From positions 1-64,000 of IMG/VR virus record IMGVR_UViG_3300027833_000039: a stretch of 64,000 nt of DNA; one strand, 5' to 3'. A program made the translations under genes and the position numbers. The notes under the pieces were generated by a model. That model did no database searches and had not been told where the DNA came from. It saw nothing but the letters and a program-made list of their open reading frames with translations. The DNA comes from a virus. Below, piece after piece: positions 43,201 to 52,903 of the stretch; the first letter of the stretch is position 1; each line of letters opens with the position of its first letter.

Positions 43201-45825
43201 TGCATTTGCTATGCTGTCAAAATCATATTTATCATACATAGAAAGATACTTCTGATCTCTTTCTTTATCATAACCAACTTGTACCTGAAAGTTTTGAAGT
43301 GGATCTGTATCCATAAACATACTACCGCTTTGTCCAGTTGCCTCAAAATAAGCTTCTTTCATATATGGTAATAAACCATCTACTGTTTCTTTCTCACCAA
43401 TAGCCATGTCTTGGAAATCCAATAAGAACTCTTCTTTATCAAATATCTCATCAGATATTTTATAGTACTGAACATCACTATCTTTAGCCGTAGTTGGTTT
43501 GTATTCTGTTTGCTGTTTTATATACTTATCCTTAGTTGGAATTTTTAATGCACGTGCCCATGCCTCTTCAGAAAAATCAAGATCCCCGTCTTTATCAAGT
43601 GAAGGAGATTCAGGATCTGTTAAACCTAATGCATCACCTATTAATCCAAATCCTTCATTAACAATACTTCCAAACCCCGGATAAGAAACAGGTCTTACTT
43701 GTTCAAACATTTTTAATCTAGTTTCTATATCAAGATCTGGACTCATTAAATCCTTAGTTTGTTTACCTAGCCATGTAGAAAATTCATCTGCCTTTTCAGC
43801 TGCTCCTTCTAAAACAGGAATGACTGCCTTATCTAATGTATTATTACCTCTATTACCATTTTGTGCTTTTGGAATTGATCCACCATATCTTTCTTGTGAC
43901 AATGCAGCAGCTCCACTTAAACCAACACCTATTGGAACCATTGCTGGTAATTTATTTAACTCTCTAGATAGTAAATTAAAATTAGATTCAACAGGTTTCA
44001 TGAAATCTAATATCCTTGTATTACTATGAAACGCATCACCCATTGTATTCACAGTACCGGAAGGTCTCAAATCAAATATTGTTTGTGCTCTTTTAAGCAT
44101 CTCTGGAGATACGTAATCATATCTATTTCTAATGAACTTATTATCAAGCATTGCTTGTCTAAGTTCATGTAAATAAGCAGACGGTTCTTTACCTTTACTA
44201 CCACTCATAAAATAACCATAAGCATCTTCATTAGCAGGATTAAGATTTGAAGCGTCTACATCAAGTTTTTTTAATCTTTGATCTAAGGGTAATCTTCTAC
44301 CTGATTGTAATCCGTGTCCTCCAATTTCATGTGCTGCAACAGCTCTATTATTACTGAACATTGTACCAAGATTTGTGTTACCAGGTAATACTTTAGCTCC
44401 TACTTTTGTTTTATTTAAATTAAAAGCACCAATATCCATTCCTGGTTGATAAAACAAATCATCTAAGTATTCTACATTTCGTGTATTAGGAGTATAAGAA
44501 GCATTATTAAAATTATAGTTATTACCAATAACTGCATCAACTGACTTTTCTCCTACGGAAATGGCTCTATTAGTATTACCTATATTAATAATCTCATTGA
44601 GTCTAGCACCTGCATTTATTTCTGATTGTGCAGCTATTCTAGCTTCATCAAAACCTATAGATCTTAGATAATCAGCTTCTTGTGCTATTAGCCTTTTAAA
44701 GCCTTCCGGTGAACTTAAATCACCAGTATAAGATTTAACAAAGTCATCTATAGTATTAGCACCTTCTTCAAATGCATTAAAAATTTCTGTATTACGTCCC
44801 TGATTAGCTAAATTTTTAGCTTGGTTTTGTGTTAATGGATTTACTTCAGTTACTGCACTAAAGTTTTTTGCATTTGGTTTAGCACTTTTAACAACATCAT
44901 CTGCATAGCGGGTAATATTATTTACAACTGCTTTTGGTAATACCTTTTTTCCTTTAGAAAGTATAGCAGGTACAACAGGTAGTGCCCCTAATGAATTAAA
45001 ACCGGCACTAAGATATTCTTCATTATCATAATCTCTTTTAGCTTGTGCTGCATACTTTGCCATAGCAACTGGATTAACCATATCTATTACCATGTCATAT
45101 GCATTTCTTTCTTCCATATTGATAGGTAATCTATCAGGTAAGTCTTTACCTTGTACTATATAACTAAGCGCAGTCATAGGACTTGCTAAATAATCAGCTG
45201 CCTTTTCATACCATGCTGGTTCTTCATATTGAGAAAGCATTGGTTGTTCTCTACCATTTTGTGCTTTAGGTTTCCAAGAACCTTCACCAAACTTTAGTGC
45301 GGATTCTCTATCTTTTCCAAAATCTATAATCTCACCTCTTCTTTTAGCTTCTTCATATACAGGCTTCCAATCTTTCTTTGCTTGCTCAGACATGTCAACC
45401 CAAGTGCCATCTTCATTTTGAAATAATGTAGGAAAAGAAAACCAATTTACATTATCAAAACTTTCCGTCTTCATTATATGACTTGACTCACCAATTACTT
45501 TACCTTCTTCATCATAGTTTAGTCTAACACCTTGTCTTTTTGGAACTTCATAACCTGTCTGTGCCATGGGTACTTCTAACACACTATCTCCTGGAAACTG
45601 ATAGTTATTACCAGGCATCATCATCTGACTATTACCTAGATTATCTGTTCCCATAACAGGAAAATCTACATCCTCCATTGTTATTGAACCTGACTCAATG
45701 ATATTAACCGGATTGGTTTTATCAGGGCTAGTACGTTTATAACCATCTACAGATATATATTGTGTTATATCTTGAAGATATTGATTTGGTCCTCCCGGTA
45801 GTCCTATGCTTTTTTTATGTGCCAT
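40291..45825 (-). CDS. Multi-enzyme peptidoglycan-processing cargo protein (1,844 residues)
   Basis: Several wall-active domains follow one another. A zinc-protease motif HEIGGH is at 499-504. A lytic-transglycosylase (SLT) domain starts near 905 with catalytic E914 (AFVESNLDPKAKN), then MGLGQIG and AAYNWGRGN. Two LysM peptidoglycan-binding repeats start near 1133 (YTVKSGDNLTRIAEQFG) and 1185 (YDIKSGDTLGRIASRFG). An L,D-transpeptidase (YkuD) domain at about 1250-1430 has H1391 (IHGPTSG) and the catalytic C1415 (SNGCING). A second SLT-like fold near 1565-1760 has E1576 (GNESNFG) and VGLTQLRWD. Two EF-hand-type loops are present, near residues 744 and 1321. It lies directly after the muzzle gene. 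It probably acts in the periplasm at DNA entry. Domain calls are strong; the order of action is inferred. Confidence 0.85.
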   Translation of the reverse strand: MAHKKSIGLPGGPNQYLQDITQYISVDGYKRTSPDKTNPVNIIESGSITMEDVDFPVMGTDNLGNSQMMMPGNNYQFPGDSVLEVPMAQTGYEVPKRQGVRLNYDEEGKVIGESSHIMKTESFDNVNWFSFPTLFQNEDGTWVDMSEQAKKDWKPVYEEAKRRGEIIDFGKDRESALKFGEGSWKPKAQNGREQPMLSQYEEPAWYEKAADYLASPMTALSYIVQGKDLPDRLPINMEERNAYDMVIDMVNPVAMAKYAAQAKRDYDNEEYLSAGFNSLGALPVVPAILSKGKKVLPKAVVNNITRYADDVVKSAKPNAKNFSAVTEVNPLTQNQAKNLANQGRNTEIFNAFEEGANTIDDFVKSYTGDLSSPEGFKRLIAQEADYLRSIGFDEARIAAQSEINAGARLNEIINIGNTNRAISVGEKSVDAVIGNNYNFNNASYTPNTRNVEYLDDLFYQPGMDIGAFNLNKTKVGAKVLPGNTNLGTMFSNNRAVAAHEIGGHGLQSGRRLPLDQRLKKLDVDASNLNPANEDAYGYFMSGSKGKEPSAYLHELRQAMLDNKFIRNRYDYVSPEMLKRAQTIFDLRPSGTVNTMGDAFHSNTRILDFMKPVESNFNLLSRELNKLPAMVPIGVGLSGAAALSQERYGGSIPKAQNGNRGNNTLDKAVIPVLEGAAEKADEFSTWLGKQTKDLMSPDLDIETRLKMFEQVRPVSYPGFGSIVNEGFGLIGDALGLTDPESPSLDKDGDLDFSEEAWARALKIPTKDKYIKQQTEYKPTTAKDSDVQYYKISDEIFDKEEFLLDFQDMAIGEKETVDGLLPYMKEAYFEATGQSGSMFMDTDPLQNFQVQVGYDKERDQKYLSMYDKYDFDSIANAGIKPYEFYDRIYIPKDSDKKEKTKNKVDSNILYKQAFVESNLDPKAKNNKGYMGLGQIGDSLITDYKKANKVDEVDPYDPEQNYQVQEWSMNELYNSSFINKANQDDDVRLIKTLAAYNWGRGNTLDLLNELKEEGEDIYNDVKWVSRLPQETQDYIDMILFDKNTEGRPNVQENFLKTTTDEAYDYYKQLYNYKDINEQDSLPVKQYAGPIRQEEEQSFYLPEMWQQDNYVQETAPPYMGPFRPAEEKPKQEDDNLPSYTVKSGDNLTRIAEQFGTSVDEIVKLNNIDNPSQIDINQELKLPESKIKFLDYDIKSGDTLGRIASRFGVPLRKLVEANSSIKNINEIFAGQGIVIPQSNYDEVEEIEETWQDVDLLDEDRKNINDSADEDIIKKAQMVNDPNGHYVIVNKKTKRLEVWRGGKSILDFEVLTGANKGDALTVTKMWDFNQDGKITDEDKRNGKWIPNWSAGNKNTGAGKYYIKESYPDSPDKYGGKGVPSFNLFTDGTDIDVATAIHGPTSGRKGLFNDGNAENNRASNGCINGQCTDLQALYDLGMPAGTAVYVLPEDDGNNFQWVDGQAVLKMSEDNREKYTSNYIDSTGKEQTQQGSNYSVNTLNYQPIRPVFDQQAFEEEVYNETGTLKSIGDFFTSDSSDKEEQENSTKPFIDSLVDNKKKIMMEAGIPSDVYNDIARIAFGIYGNESNFGDTHSAGGNFTRGVTKFVADQNRKGELPIVGSTDLLPIVTSSPDVFKKYDGYTIDTLEGLTTLSPLLARAVKDSQKTDLLVYEKSAKEDYNSVGLTQLRWDNIIKEDKNLPKDKKQINILKKFGITSNKDLLDPEKAAIATVLRLAFLANNRKGVDRNDLFNTLPTHWGGSSKDGGKTYTDNVKKHAKYLKFQQKGKYMPNYAVGGEKKQIQMYKDYIDGVYDGTDKESKAKSLYDKLNRKHYKDAKELGNMSPPNYILTHLYQA

Positions 45826-48800
45826 TATCTTTGTGATAGTAAAAGTTTAGTATTATTTAATCTCAATAACATCTTTCTATTTCCAGATACATTTCTACGT
45901 AAAATAACATTATTAGAATAGTGTCTAAACTTCTTACGTTGAGTAGCACTCTTTGAATAATTAATGTTAATGTAATTTAATGGTCTTACATATCCGTTAC
46001 ATGATGTATCAAATATTGGTTGTTCAGCATTTGTAAACTCACCTCTATCATTAGTAACATCCCAGAATTGATTAAATCTAAATTTATGTTCTACTTTAGA
46101 AACTAGTATTTGTATACCATTAAATCCAATAGAAGGAAAATCTAAATTAGTCCAAGGGCTGTTCACTGGTTGTGGGTTTAATAATAATAAACCTGATGTT
46201 TGATCATTGTTATAAATGATAGAAGCATCAAAGTTAAAATCTAAATCTTCCCATTTATCTCCACCACACATATTATATTGTGGATCTCCCTTATAAACAT
46301 ATGTTTCTAATTGATATTCAAAACTTCTTATAGTATTAACAGCTTGGCCAGTATTAGATATTAAATCTATTTCCCAAGGATAGTCTTCACCATAATAATT
46401 TACAAATGAATCACATCTTACATTGTGTCTCCAAAATCCACCTACATTATAATTAGGTGTTACAGAATCAAAATAAAAATAATTACATATTAATGGTGTT
46501 GGATCTACCCAAGTTGGATCTCCAATAATAAATATACCAGGAGCTACATCTGGACATGTTCCTGATTGAGTTGTTGTTGATCCTGGAATTGTTGATGTTG
46601 GACATTCACAAGTTACTTTTCTACATATTGGAGGAGTCACGTCATCACATGCACCAGATGTTGCAGTATAAGTAGAAGTAACCGGATCTAAAAATACTTT
46701 AGTGTATCCTGCTGGACAATCACAAGTAAAATCAGTACCACATACAGCTCCTGCAATTGCTGTTGCTACACTTTGAAAAGTTGTTGGGTCAGCTGCATTA
46801 ATACCAAATTGAAATGGATCAACATTTACTGGCCCGCTTGACATGGATATATCATCTAATACACCCGCACTTGGTGGTATTGAAGAAGTTGCACCACAAT
46901 ACATTGCATAAACAAATTGATATGCTGGAGCAGTACCTGCACCAACAGATGTAAAAGGTTGACCAACATTAGGACCTGGTGCACCAGTTGTATCTGTAAC
47001 AAGAATATGTATAGCTCTATAATTAGGTTGTGTTCTTCTATCACCTAATGTAGAATTAGCTGGATTAGTTAGTATAGCATTACCTGTTTGTAATCCTAAA
47101 AGTACACTAGTCCCACCCCCAAAAAACCAATTGTTATTCATAAAAGTAGTTGCCTGATTTTCGGTTACAAGATGACTCATAGTAACGGTCCCACCAGCAG
47201 GGTTATTCATATTAAAAGTAGCTGCAGATACATCCCATACATCAAATCCAATTTGCATTTGACTGTTGGACATAAATTGTTGTATTTGTGGATTATTTAA
47301 AAATGCAGTCATCCAAGTTTGTTGAGCTGCTCTTCTTCCTGCACTGTTAGTACTACCAGATACATCCATTGATATTACTACATCAACTAAACAGTTTACA
47401 GGACCACCCCCTATTGTAGCTGCAATGTTTTCTATAGTTACTTCAGCAGGTATTGATTCATTAACCCCTATCTCACATAATCCAGTAGTAGGATTAAAAT
47501 TATATCCCGGAGGACATTGTGGTATTGTAGTAGTTACTGTCTTAGTTGTAAAGAAATGATTTATACTAGGTAAAGCTAACTCAGGATGCCAGTCATGAAA
47601 AGATATCCATGCTTTAGACTTTGGATCATAAGACACTGTCCATGAGCAATCATCAAAATATATTGGATCACCAATATCAATACTTACCGGTACTCTTGCC
47701 TCTCCTCTTATTTCTACAGGTTTAAATGGTCTATCAACAAATGTTGCTTGACCTATATAGTCAGGCTTTAATTGATAATCCTTTTTCATAAAGTAGACTA
47801 TATCATCTACTGAATCATACATTACTTGACATCCTACTCCTGCTACAGGATTATCTGTCCATGGTGTATTTTCTGAACTTGGAAATTGTTTTATAAATCT
47901 AGAAGGTAAGTATTTGTTAAACCACCATTTCATTCCATTATTAGATATAGGGTCCATACCTTTACCAGCATATTGAAATATTTTACCTTGTTGTTGAGAT
48001 ATAAAAAATAATCCTAATGGTGTATTAATAACACCTCTTAAACTTTCACATGATCCATACTCATTTGACAAATCTGCATTTGCAACATTTTGGAACGGTT
48101 GACTAAATAAACCTCCGTCACCTATAGTAAGCTTTGTATCTAGTTGAGTCTTTAATGTATCAAGACCTTGAAACATTTGAGGAGATAAATAAGGGAAGAA
48201 TATTAATGCTCCATTCTTATTTATAGGTTTAATAACACTTACTTCATTTTTAAAATCTTTATAGTTATTATTTAAAAACACTCTCCAGTAATCTCTTTTT
48301 GATTCTTCCTGTGCTTGTAATGAATAAATTAATCTTTTTGGATAACTAACAAAACATGTCTCAGAAACATATGGGTCATAATCCCTAGGTTGCACCTGAC
48401 CAAATGAAGTCATTTGAGTTGGGAACTTTGATCCAGACAATGAATCATCATACTTATAAAAGTTATCTGCTTTAATATTATCAGCATGAAATAGTACACC
48501 TAAATCATTATACTCATAAGTGTCATAAAATCTTTTATCTGGTGAATCTTCCCAATCTCTATATGCTAAATTAACTTCTGACTCTACAAAGAATTCATTA
48601 ACCCCATTTATATGAGTATACATATATGCCCTTTTCATTTGAAAAGCGGGATTTAAATTTCCACCTCCACCTGCACCTCCAAATAAACTACCAAAAAGAT
48701 TTGTGCTTTGACAGTTTCCTGATCCCCTATCTAAATAATATTGACTTGTTGGTAATGCATCTTCCCATGACCCTGAAGCAAAACCTAATGTAGCAACCTC

Positions 48801-51800
48801 ACGTGCCATATTACTTATGTCAAACTTAGTTGAGTTTAACCAGAATCTTGGATAAGGTATATTTACATATAAGCTATAATCAAATGCATGACCGTTAGGT
48901 TGCCCTTTTAAGAAGTTTGTAAAAATAGGCATTATACACTTTTCAGTATATCTATTGATTGACACATCCCCACTAAAAATTGGTTTAGATGTATATAAAG
49001 TTTCAGGTGGTAAATTGTTATCTAACAATTCAACGCAACCTCTCATTTGTATTTGCTTTATACCATCTAATTGACCATACTGATTATCAAAGTTAAACTT
49101 TAAAGCACCGTATAATGCAGATATAGTTGTTTGTCTTTCTGCTTTACTAAAGTCTTTTATTAAACTATTATTAAAATCATTAACGCTACCATCAGTTCTT
49201 ACATAACCACCAAGTGCAAAACGTGAATTATCAACTGTAGTTGGTACAGCTAATTCTTTTTCTGTTGAGACAGCTACAGTAGATGGTCTAAATAAATTAT
49301 TAATTTTATATTTAATACCATCAAAAGTTTGAAATGATGATCCTATATAATTAGAATCATTATTTTTTGTTCTAAATATATCGTTCTGATTAATTTTTGC
49401 AAAAGTATTAAAGAATCCGGTAGAGTTATATTTTAAAACAAAGTCATAAAAACTAACCATGTTATAAAACAAATCAATAATTTCATCACCACCTATTGCA
49501 ATGTTTTTTTGTGCTAAAGATATACCCATTATTGCTCTAAGAACGCCAGGCATTGCTGATTCAGGTTTATCATAAACCGTACCTTCTTCAATACCACCAC
49601 CTTGAGTACCAGGAACTGCTGTCTTTAAAAAGTTAGTTGCTCCCTGAACATTTAACATTGTTGATGAAACAACTCCACCTGTATATAAATCTGCAATTGA
49701 TGCTGCATCGTTTAACAGCCCATCTAATAAAATATCCCATATTGCATTTGTTAAACCTAAACCAGCTATTGATGCTGGAGCAGCAGAAAAACCACCTGTT
49801 ACAGTACCACCATTAGTAAAACCACCAACAAACCATGGTGCATATACTGGATTCAAACCTTGTACTGGTAATGCTTTTTTGTTTGTAGTACCCTGAACAG
49901 CGTTAAGAGCATATCCAATTCCTATTACTACTGCAAGAGATGCAGCAGCAGGTCTTAGTAATTTAAATTGTGGGTGATCTTCTGAAGGAATAAACTTACC
50001 TGCAGACTTGCCATGAATGTTACCATATATTTTAGTTTCATAAGCATTTAAAAATGGCTTAGCAAACATTAAATCTGGAGCATGAAAAGAAAACACATCT
50101 TTTGTAAATCCTTTTAAAGGTTCATAATGACCTATACTACCTGTAAAAGTACCTTGGTCACAGAAGTTTTCTGTTGTTTTGTTTCTAGTACCATCTTGAA
50201 AAAATACATCATGCTGCAAAGAGTTATAAGGATAGTTAGGATACAACCCTTGTGAATTTCCTAGTATATTTTCAGAATCTGGTATATCATATTTACGCAT
50301 GTTTTTAAACATACCTTTTGCCAAAATAGATCTTGCCCCTTGTCTGGAACCTCTTAGTATTTCATAGCCTACTACATTTTCAATATAAGATCCATTATTA
50401 TATTTAGGTCTACCAATATTAGTAAATTCAACACCTACTAAATTTATATTATCTCCATTAGTAGTACTAATATGTAATGGGGAGTTTGCACCACCTATTG
50501 ACTCATCAGGCATCTTGTGATGTCTTATAGGTTTACCACATAGATTACCCCATATATCAGGTCTATTTGATGGGTAGAGTTCTGATGATTCCCAATAACC
50601 CATCTTACCTCTTGCAATAACTAAACTGTTATCTTCTTGAGGCTCATTAAGATTTAAAGAAGTTGCAGATGCAGTATTATATACTTTATATAAAGGTTCT
50701 CCATCAGTATTTAATACATTATCTCCAAATATAACTTCATTCTCCATAGTACCATTATAGTTTTCTGGAGCCCTTCCGGGTATATGATATGAAGAAGATC
50801 TTTCACCTGTATTATATATCCATCTAATAAAAAATGCATATTGCTCATCACGCATGAAACCTAACTTGCTTCCACCTAATGTGTAATACTTACTAGACAA
50901 AGAATTTATAACCCAATTTGTTTGGATTTGATTTGCAATAGGTTGATAATTAAAATCAAACTGCTCTGTTGGTCCTTGTCTTATTAACCAATCATTTACA
51001 ACAAACATAGACTCTGACTTTTCATAAGCCGGACTTCTAAGAGGTATTAATTTTAAATCTATAGCAGGTAATGCTGGATCTATAAAATCAATATTAATGT
51101 CTGATTGTTCTGTGCTATATAAACCAATTCTCTTTGCTAGAGTTTGGCCTTGGTTTCTCATTAATAGTACTAATTCATAATAATAATAATCTTGATCTAA
51201 ATTAGAAACTTTTACATTTAAAGAACTATCTGAACCTTGGTGACTAAATAAAGATTGTAAATTAGATATACCAATATAGTCCGTAACTTTTTGTTCATTC
51301 TCTACATATGCAATAAATGCTTGATACGTTCCATTACGTAACATACCACCGTCTGTTGCTTTGTCTAATTGTATACAAGGTGTATCTAGTAGTGGAGCTA
51401 ATCTTATTTCTTCACAATCTAATTTTTTAGGTTCTATAATTTCATATCTAACACATGGGTCTCCATCAATATCCGGACCTGTAATTTGAACTTTTTTCCA
51501 GGGTATGTCATCTATATTTAAAGCTCTTGATGGATTGTTTGCATCATCCCAATATACTTCCCAAGTACAATCAAAATTTTCTTTTGCTGCTCCGGTAATT
51601 AAATATTTCTTAGTAAAGTTTAAACATGGATCATTAACTAAAGTTTCATATTTACATTGACTATCATCAAACCTTCCTATTTCTGAACTTACATTATCAG
51701 TTGAAAAAACTATCCACTCATCACCATATCTATGTATAGCACCTATAACTGTATATGGAATAACACCACATGATAAGTTTGATGGCTCATTGCCAATCAT

Positions 51801-51971
51801 TCCTATATCTCCATCCTCAGAATTATTTGCTGCATTCCTTGCATGCCACCATGCTTGTTGACCTTCAAATGAAGGAGCAACATCTTTATTCATACCTTTA
51901 GTAAATGTATTTATATTTACTGATGATGAACCTTTGCCCTGTGGTTGAGGAGGTGTTTCCTGTTTAGCCAT
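45825..51971 (-). CDS. Tail muzzle / stabilisation protein with an inserted VWA domain (2,048 residues)
   Basis: The N-terminus (SSVNINTFTKGMNKDVAPSF, then YGDEWIVFSTD) and the last 60 residues (RKKFRHYSNNVILRR, KMLLRLNNTKLLLSQR) match the pattern I know for the P22 gp10-like tail stabilisation or muzzle protein of crAss-like phages, which closes the tail tip. Between about 1525 and 1740 it carries a VWA domain with a complete MIDAS: DVSGS near 1533, GGGTS and VTDTTG. The domain is bracketed by Cys-rich CPPGY and CPAGY modules. A typical muzzle does not, to my knowledge, have this insertion. The gene starts 6 bases after the 304-residue ring gene and overlaps the lysin gene by one base. Confidence 0.8.
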   Translation of the reverse strand: MAKQETPPQPQGKGSSSVNINTFTKGMNKDVAPSFEGQQAWWHARNAANNSEDGDIGMIGNEPSNLSCGVIPYTVIGAIHRYGDEWIVFSTDNVSSEIGRFDDSQCKYETLVNDPCLNFTKKYLITGAAKENFDCTWEVYWDDANNPSRALNIDDIPWKKVQITGPDIDGDPCVRYEIIEPKKLDCEEIRLAPLLDTPCIQLDKATDGGMLRNGTYQAFIAYVENEQKVTDYIGISNLQSLFSHQGSDSSLNVKVSNLDQDYYYYELVLLMRNQGQTLAKRIGLYSTEQSDINIDFIDPALPAIDLKLIPLRSPAYEKSESMFVVNDWLIRQGPTEQFDFNYQPIANQIQTNWVINSLSSKYYTLGGSKLGFMRDEQYAFFIRWIYNTGERSSSYHIPGRAPENYNGTMENEVIFGDNVLNTDGEPLYKVYNTASATSLNLNEPQEDNSLVIARGKMGYWESSELYPSNRPDIWGNLCGKPIRHHKMPDESIGGANSPLHISTTNGDNINLVGVEFTNIGRPKYNNGSYIENVVGYEILRGSRQGARSILAKGMFKNMRKYDIPDSENILGNSQGLYPNYPYNSLQHDVFFQDGTRNKTTENFCDQGTFTGSIGHYEPLKGFTKDVFSFHAPDLMFAKPFLNAYETKIYGNIHGKSAGKFIPSEDHPQFKLLRPAAASLAVVIGIGYALNAVQGTTNKKALPVQGLNPVYAPWFVGGFTNGGTVTGGFSAAPASIAGLGLTNAIWDILLDGLLNDAASIADLYTGGVVSSTMLNVQGATNFLKTAVPGTQGGGIEEGTVYDKPESAMPGVLRAIMGISLAQKNIAIGGDEIIDLFYNMVSFYDFVLKYNSTGFFNTFAKINQNDIFRTKNNDSNYIGSSFQTFDGIKYKINNLFRPSTVAVSTEKELAVPTTVDNSRFALGGYVRTDGSVNDFNNSLIKDFSKAERQTTISALYGALKFNFDNQYGQLDGIKQIQMRGCVELLDNNLPPETLYTSKPIFSGDVSINRYTEKCIMPIFTNFLKGQPNGHAFDYSLYVNIPYPRFWLNSTKFDISNMAREVATLGFASGSWEDALPTSQYYLDRGSGNCQSTNLFGSLFGGAGGGGNLNPAFQMKRAYMYTHINGVNEFFVESEVNLAYRDWEDSPDKRFYDTYEYNDLGVLFHADNIKADNFYKYDDSLSGSKFPTQMTSFGQVQPRDYDPYVSETCFVSYPKRLIYSLQAQEESKRDYWRVFLNNNYKDFKNEVSVIKPINKNGALIFFPYLSPQMFQGLDTLKTQLDTKLTIGDGGLFSQPFQNVANADLSNEYGSCESLRGVINTPLGLFFISQQQGKIFQYAGKGMDPISNNGMKWWFNKYLPSRFIKQFPSSENTPWTDNPVAGVGCQVMYDSVDDIVYFMKKDYQLKPDYIGQATFVDRPFKPVEIRGEARVPVSIDIGDPIYFDDCSWTVSYDPKSKAWISFHDWHPELALPSINHFFTTKTVTTTIPQCPPGYNFNPTTGLCEIGVNESIPAEVTIENIAATIGGGPVNCLVDVVISMDVSGSTNSAGRRAAQQTWMTAFLNNPQIQQFMSNSQMQIGFDVWDVSAATFNMNNPAGGTVTMSHLVTENQATTFMNNNWFFGGGTSVLLGLQTGNAILTNPANSTLGDRRTQPNYRAIHILVTDTTGAPGPNVGQPFTSVGAGTAPAYQFVYAMYCGATSSIPPSAGVLDDISMSSGPVNVDPFQFGINAADPTTFQSVATAIAGAVCGTDFTCDCPAGYTKVFLDPVTSTYTATSGACDDVTPPICRKVTCECPTSTIPGSTTTQSGTCPDVAPGIFIIGDPTWVDPTPLICNYFYFDSVTPNYNVGGFWRHNVRCDSFVNYYGEDYPWEIDLISNTGQAVNTIRSFEYQLETYVYKGDPQYNMCGGDKWEDLDFNFDASIIYNNDQTSGLLLLNPQPVNSPWTNLDFPSIGFNGIQILVSKVEHKFRFNQFWDVTNDRGEFTNAEQPIFDTSCNGYVRPLNYININYSKSATQRKKFRHYSNNVILRRNVSGNRKMLLRLNNTKLLLSQR

Positions 51972-51977
51972 AATATA

Positions 51978-52892
51978 TTATCTCTTTGGTCCTGTTACTA
52001 CTTGAGGGTTAGCAGGCGCATAACTTAAAAACATATTGTAATAATTATGATACTGTGCTCTTCTGTTCATATTCCAAACTTTTCTCATTTCTTGGAAGTT
52101 TGGTGTATTAACAAAACCTAATGCGTTATTTCTTGCTCCTCTTAGTCTACTTTCTACTAGCTGTAATTGTTGAGATACATTCTCACCATTCCAAACCATA
52201 TTTTCTAATATTCTTTGTTTTATTGCATACTCATAATATTCATTGCAATATGGTTGATCTAATACTAATAAATCACCCTCTGCATTTTCCATAGCACCTT
52301 GGTAACTTAAATAGACTTTTCCTGTATTAAACGTAGTTATTAAAAAACCATCTTTTACTTCTGCTATATCTACTGCTTGTGCACCTAGACTAGGGCAGTA
52401 ACAAACTTTATCATTAACGTCTTTGATTCTTAATTCAGTCCAAGTATTAAATGTTCTAAATTGACCACCTCCTATTCTCTGAACTAATTGATAACTATTT
52501 TTATCATTACATGTTTTAACAACACATACATCTTTACATACCTTTCCATCTTCACATGGTGCTACATCACCAGGAGCAGGAACATATGGTACGTCATTGA
52601 ATGTTTCAACATGGGTTCCTGATGGCATTGTGCTATTTACAGTGTATGATCCACACCTAAATGCGTAGTTTAAATATTGAAAATCAAAAGGTAATTGACC
52701 TCTACCATGTTCTATATCTATAATAACTTCTTTAGTTCTATGTATACGTAACCCTAAATCATAATTTACACGTGTTGCAACTTTAATAAGTTGAGCAGGT
52801 TCAATTAATCCTTCAAGTGCATACGTTGAAAAATCAATGGAAACATCTTCCATCAATTGACTAAAAGTTCTATATTTTTGTGATACCCCCAT
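51978..52892 (-). CDS. Tail ring/adaptor protein (crAss-like), 304 residues
   Basis: The N-terminal helix-rich region (YALEGLIEPAQLIKVATRVN followed by GLRIHRTKEVIIDIEHGRG) and the beta-rich middle match a conserved crAss-like structural protein that forms a ring between portal and tail tip, related to the P22 gp4 accessory role. Six Cys cluster between 115 and 165 (CEDGKVCKDVCVVKTC). The C-terminal part is helical with Arg/Asn-rich stretches. It stands between the 224-residue ring-like gene and the muzzle gene, the order expected of neck and tail genes. The family match is from memory. Confidence 0.7.
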   Translation of the reverse strand: MGVSQKYRTFSQLMEDVSIDFSTYALEGLIEPAQLIKVATRVNYDLGLRIHRTKEVIIDIEHGRGQLPFDFQYLNYAFRCGSYTVNSTMPSGTHVETFNDVPYVPAPGDVAPCEDGKVCKDVCVVKTCNDKNSYQLVQRIGGGQFRTFNTWTELRIKDVNDKVCYCPSLGAQAVDIAEVKDGFLITTFNTGKVYLSYQGAMENAEGDLLVLDQPYCNEYYEYAIKQRILENMVWNGENVSQQLQLVESRLRGARNNALGFVNTPNFQEMRKVWNMNRRAQYHNYYNMFLSYAPANPQVVTGPKR

Positions 52893-52903
52893 TGTTGTAT
52901 TTT

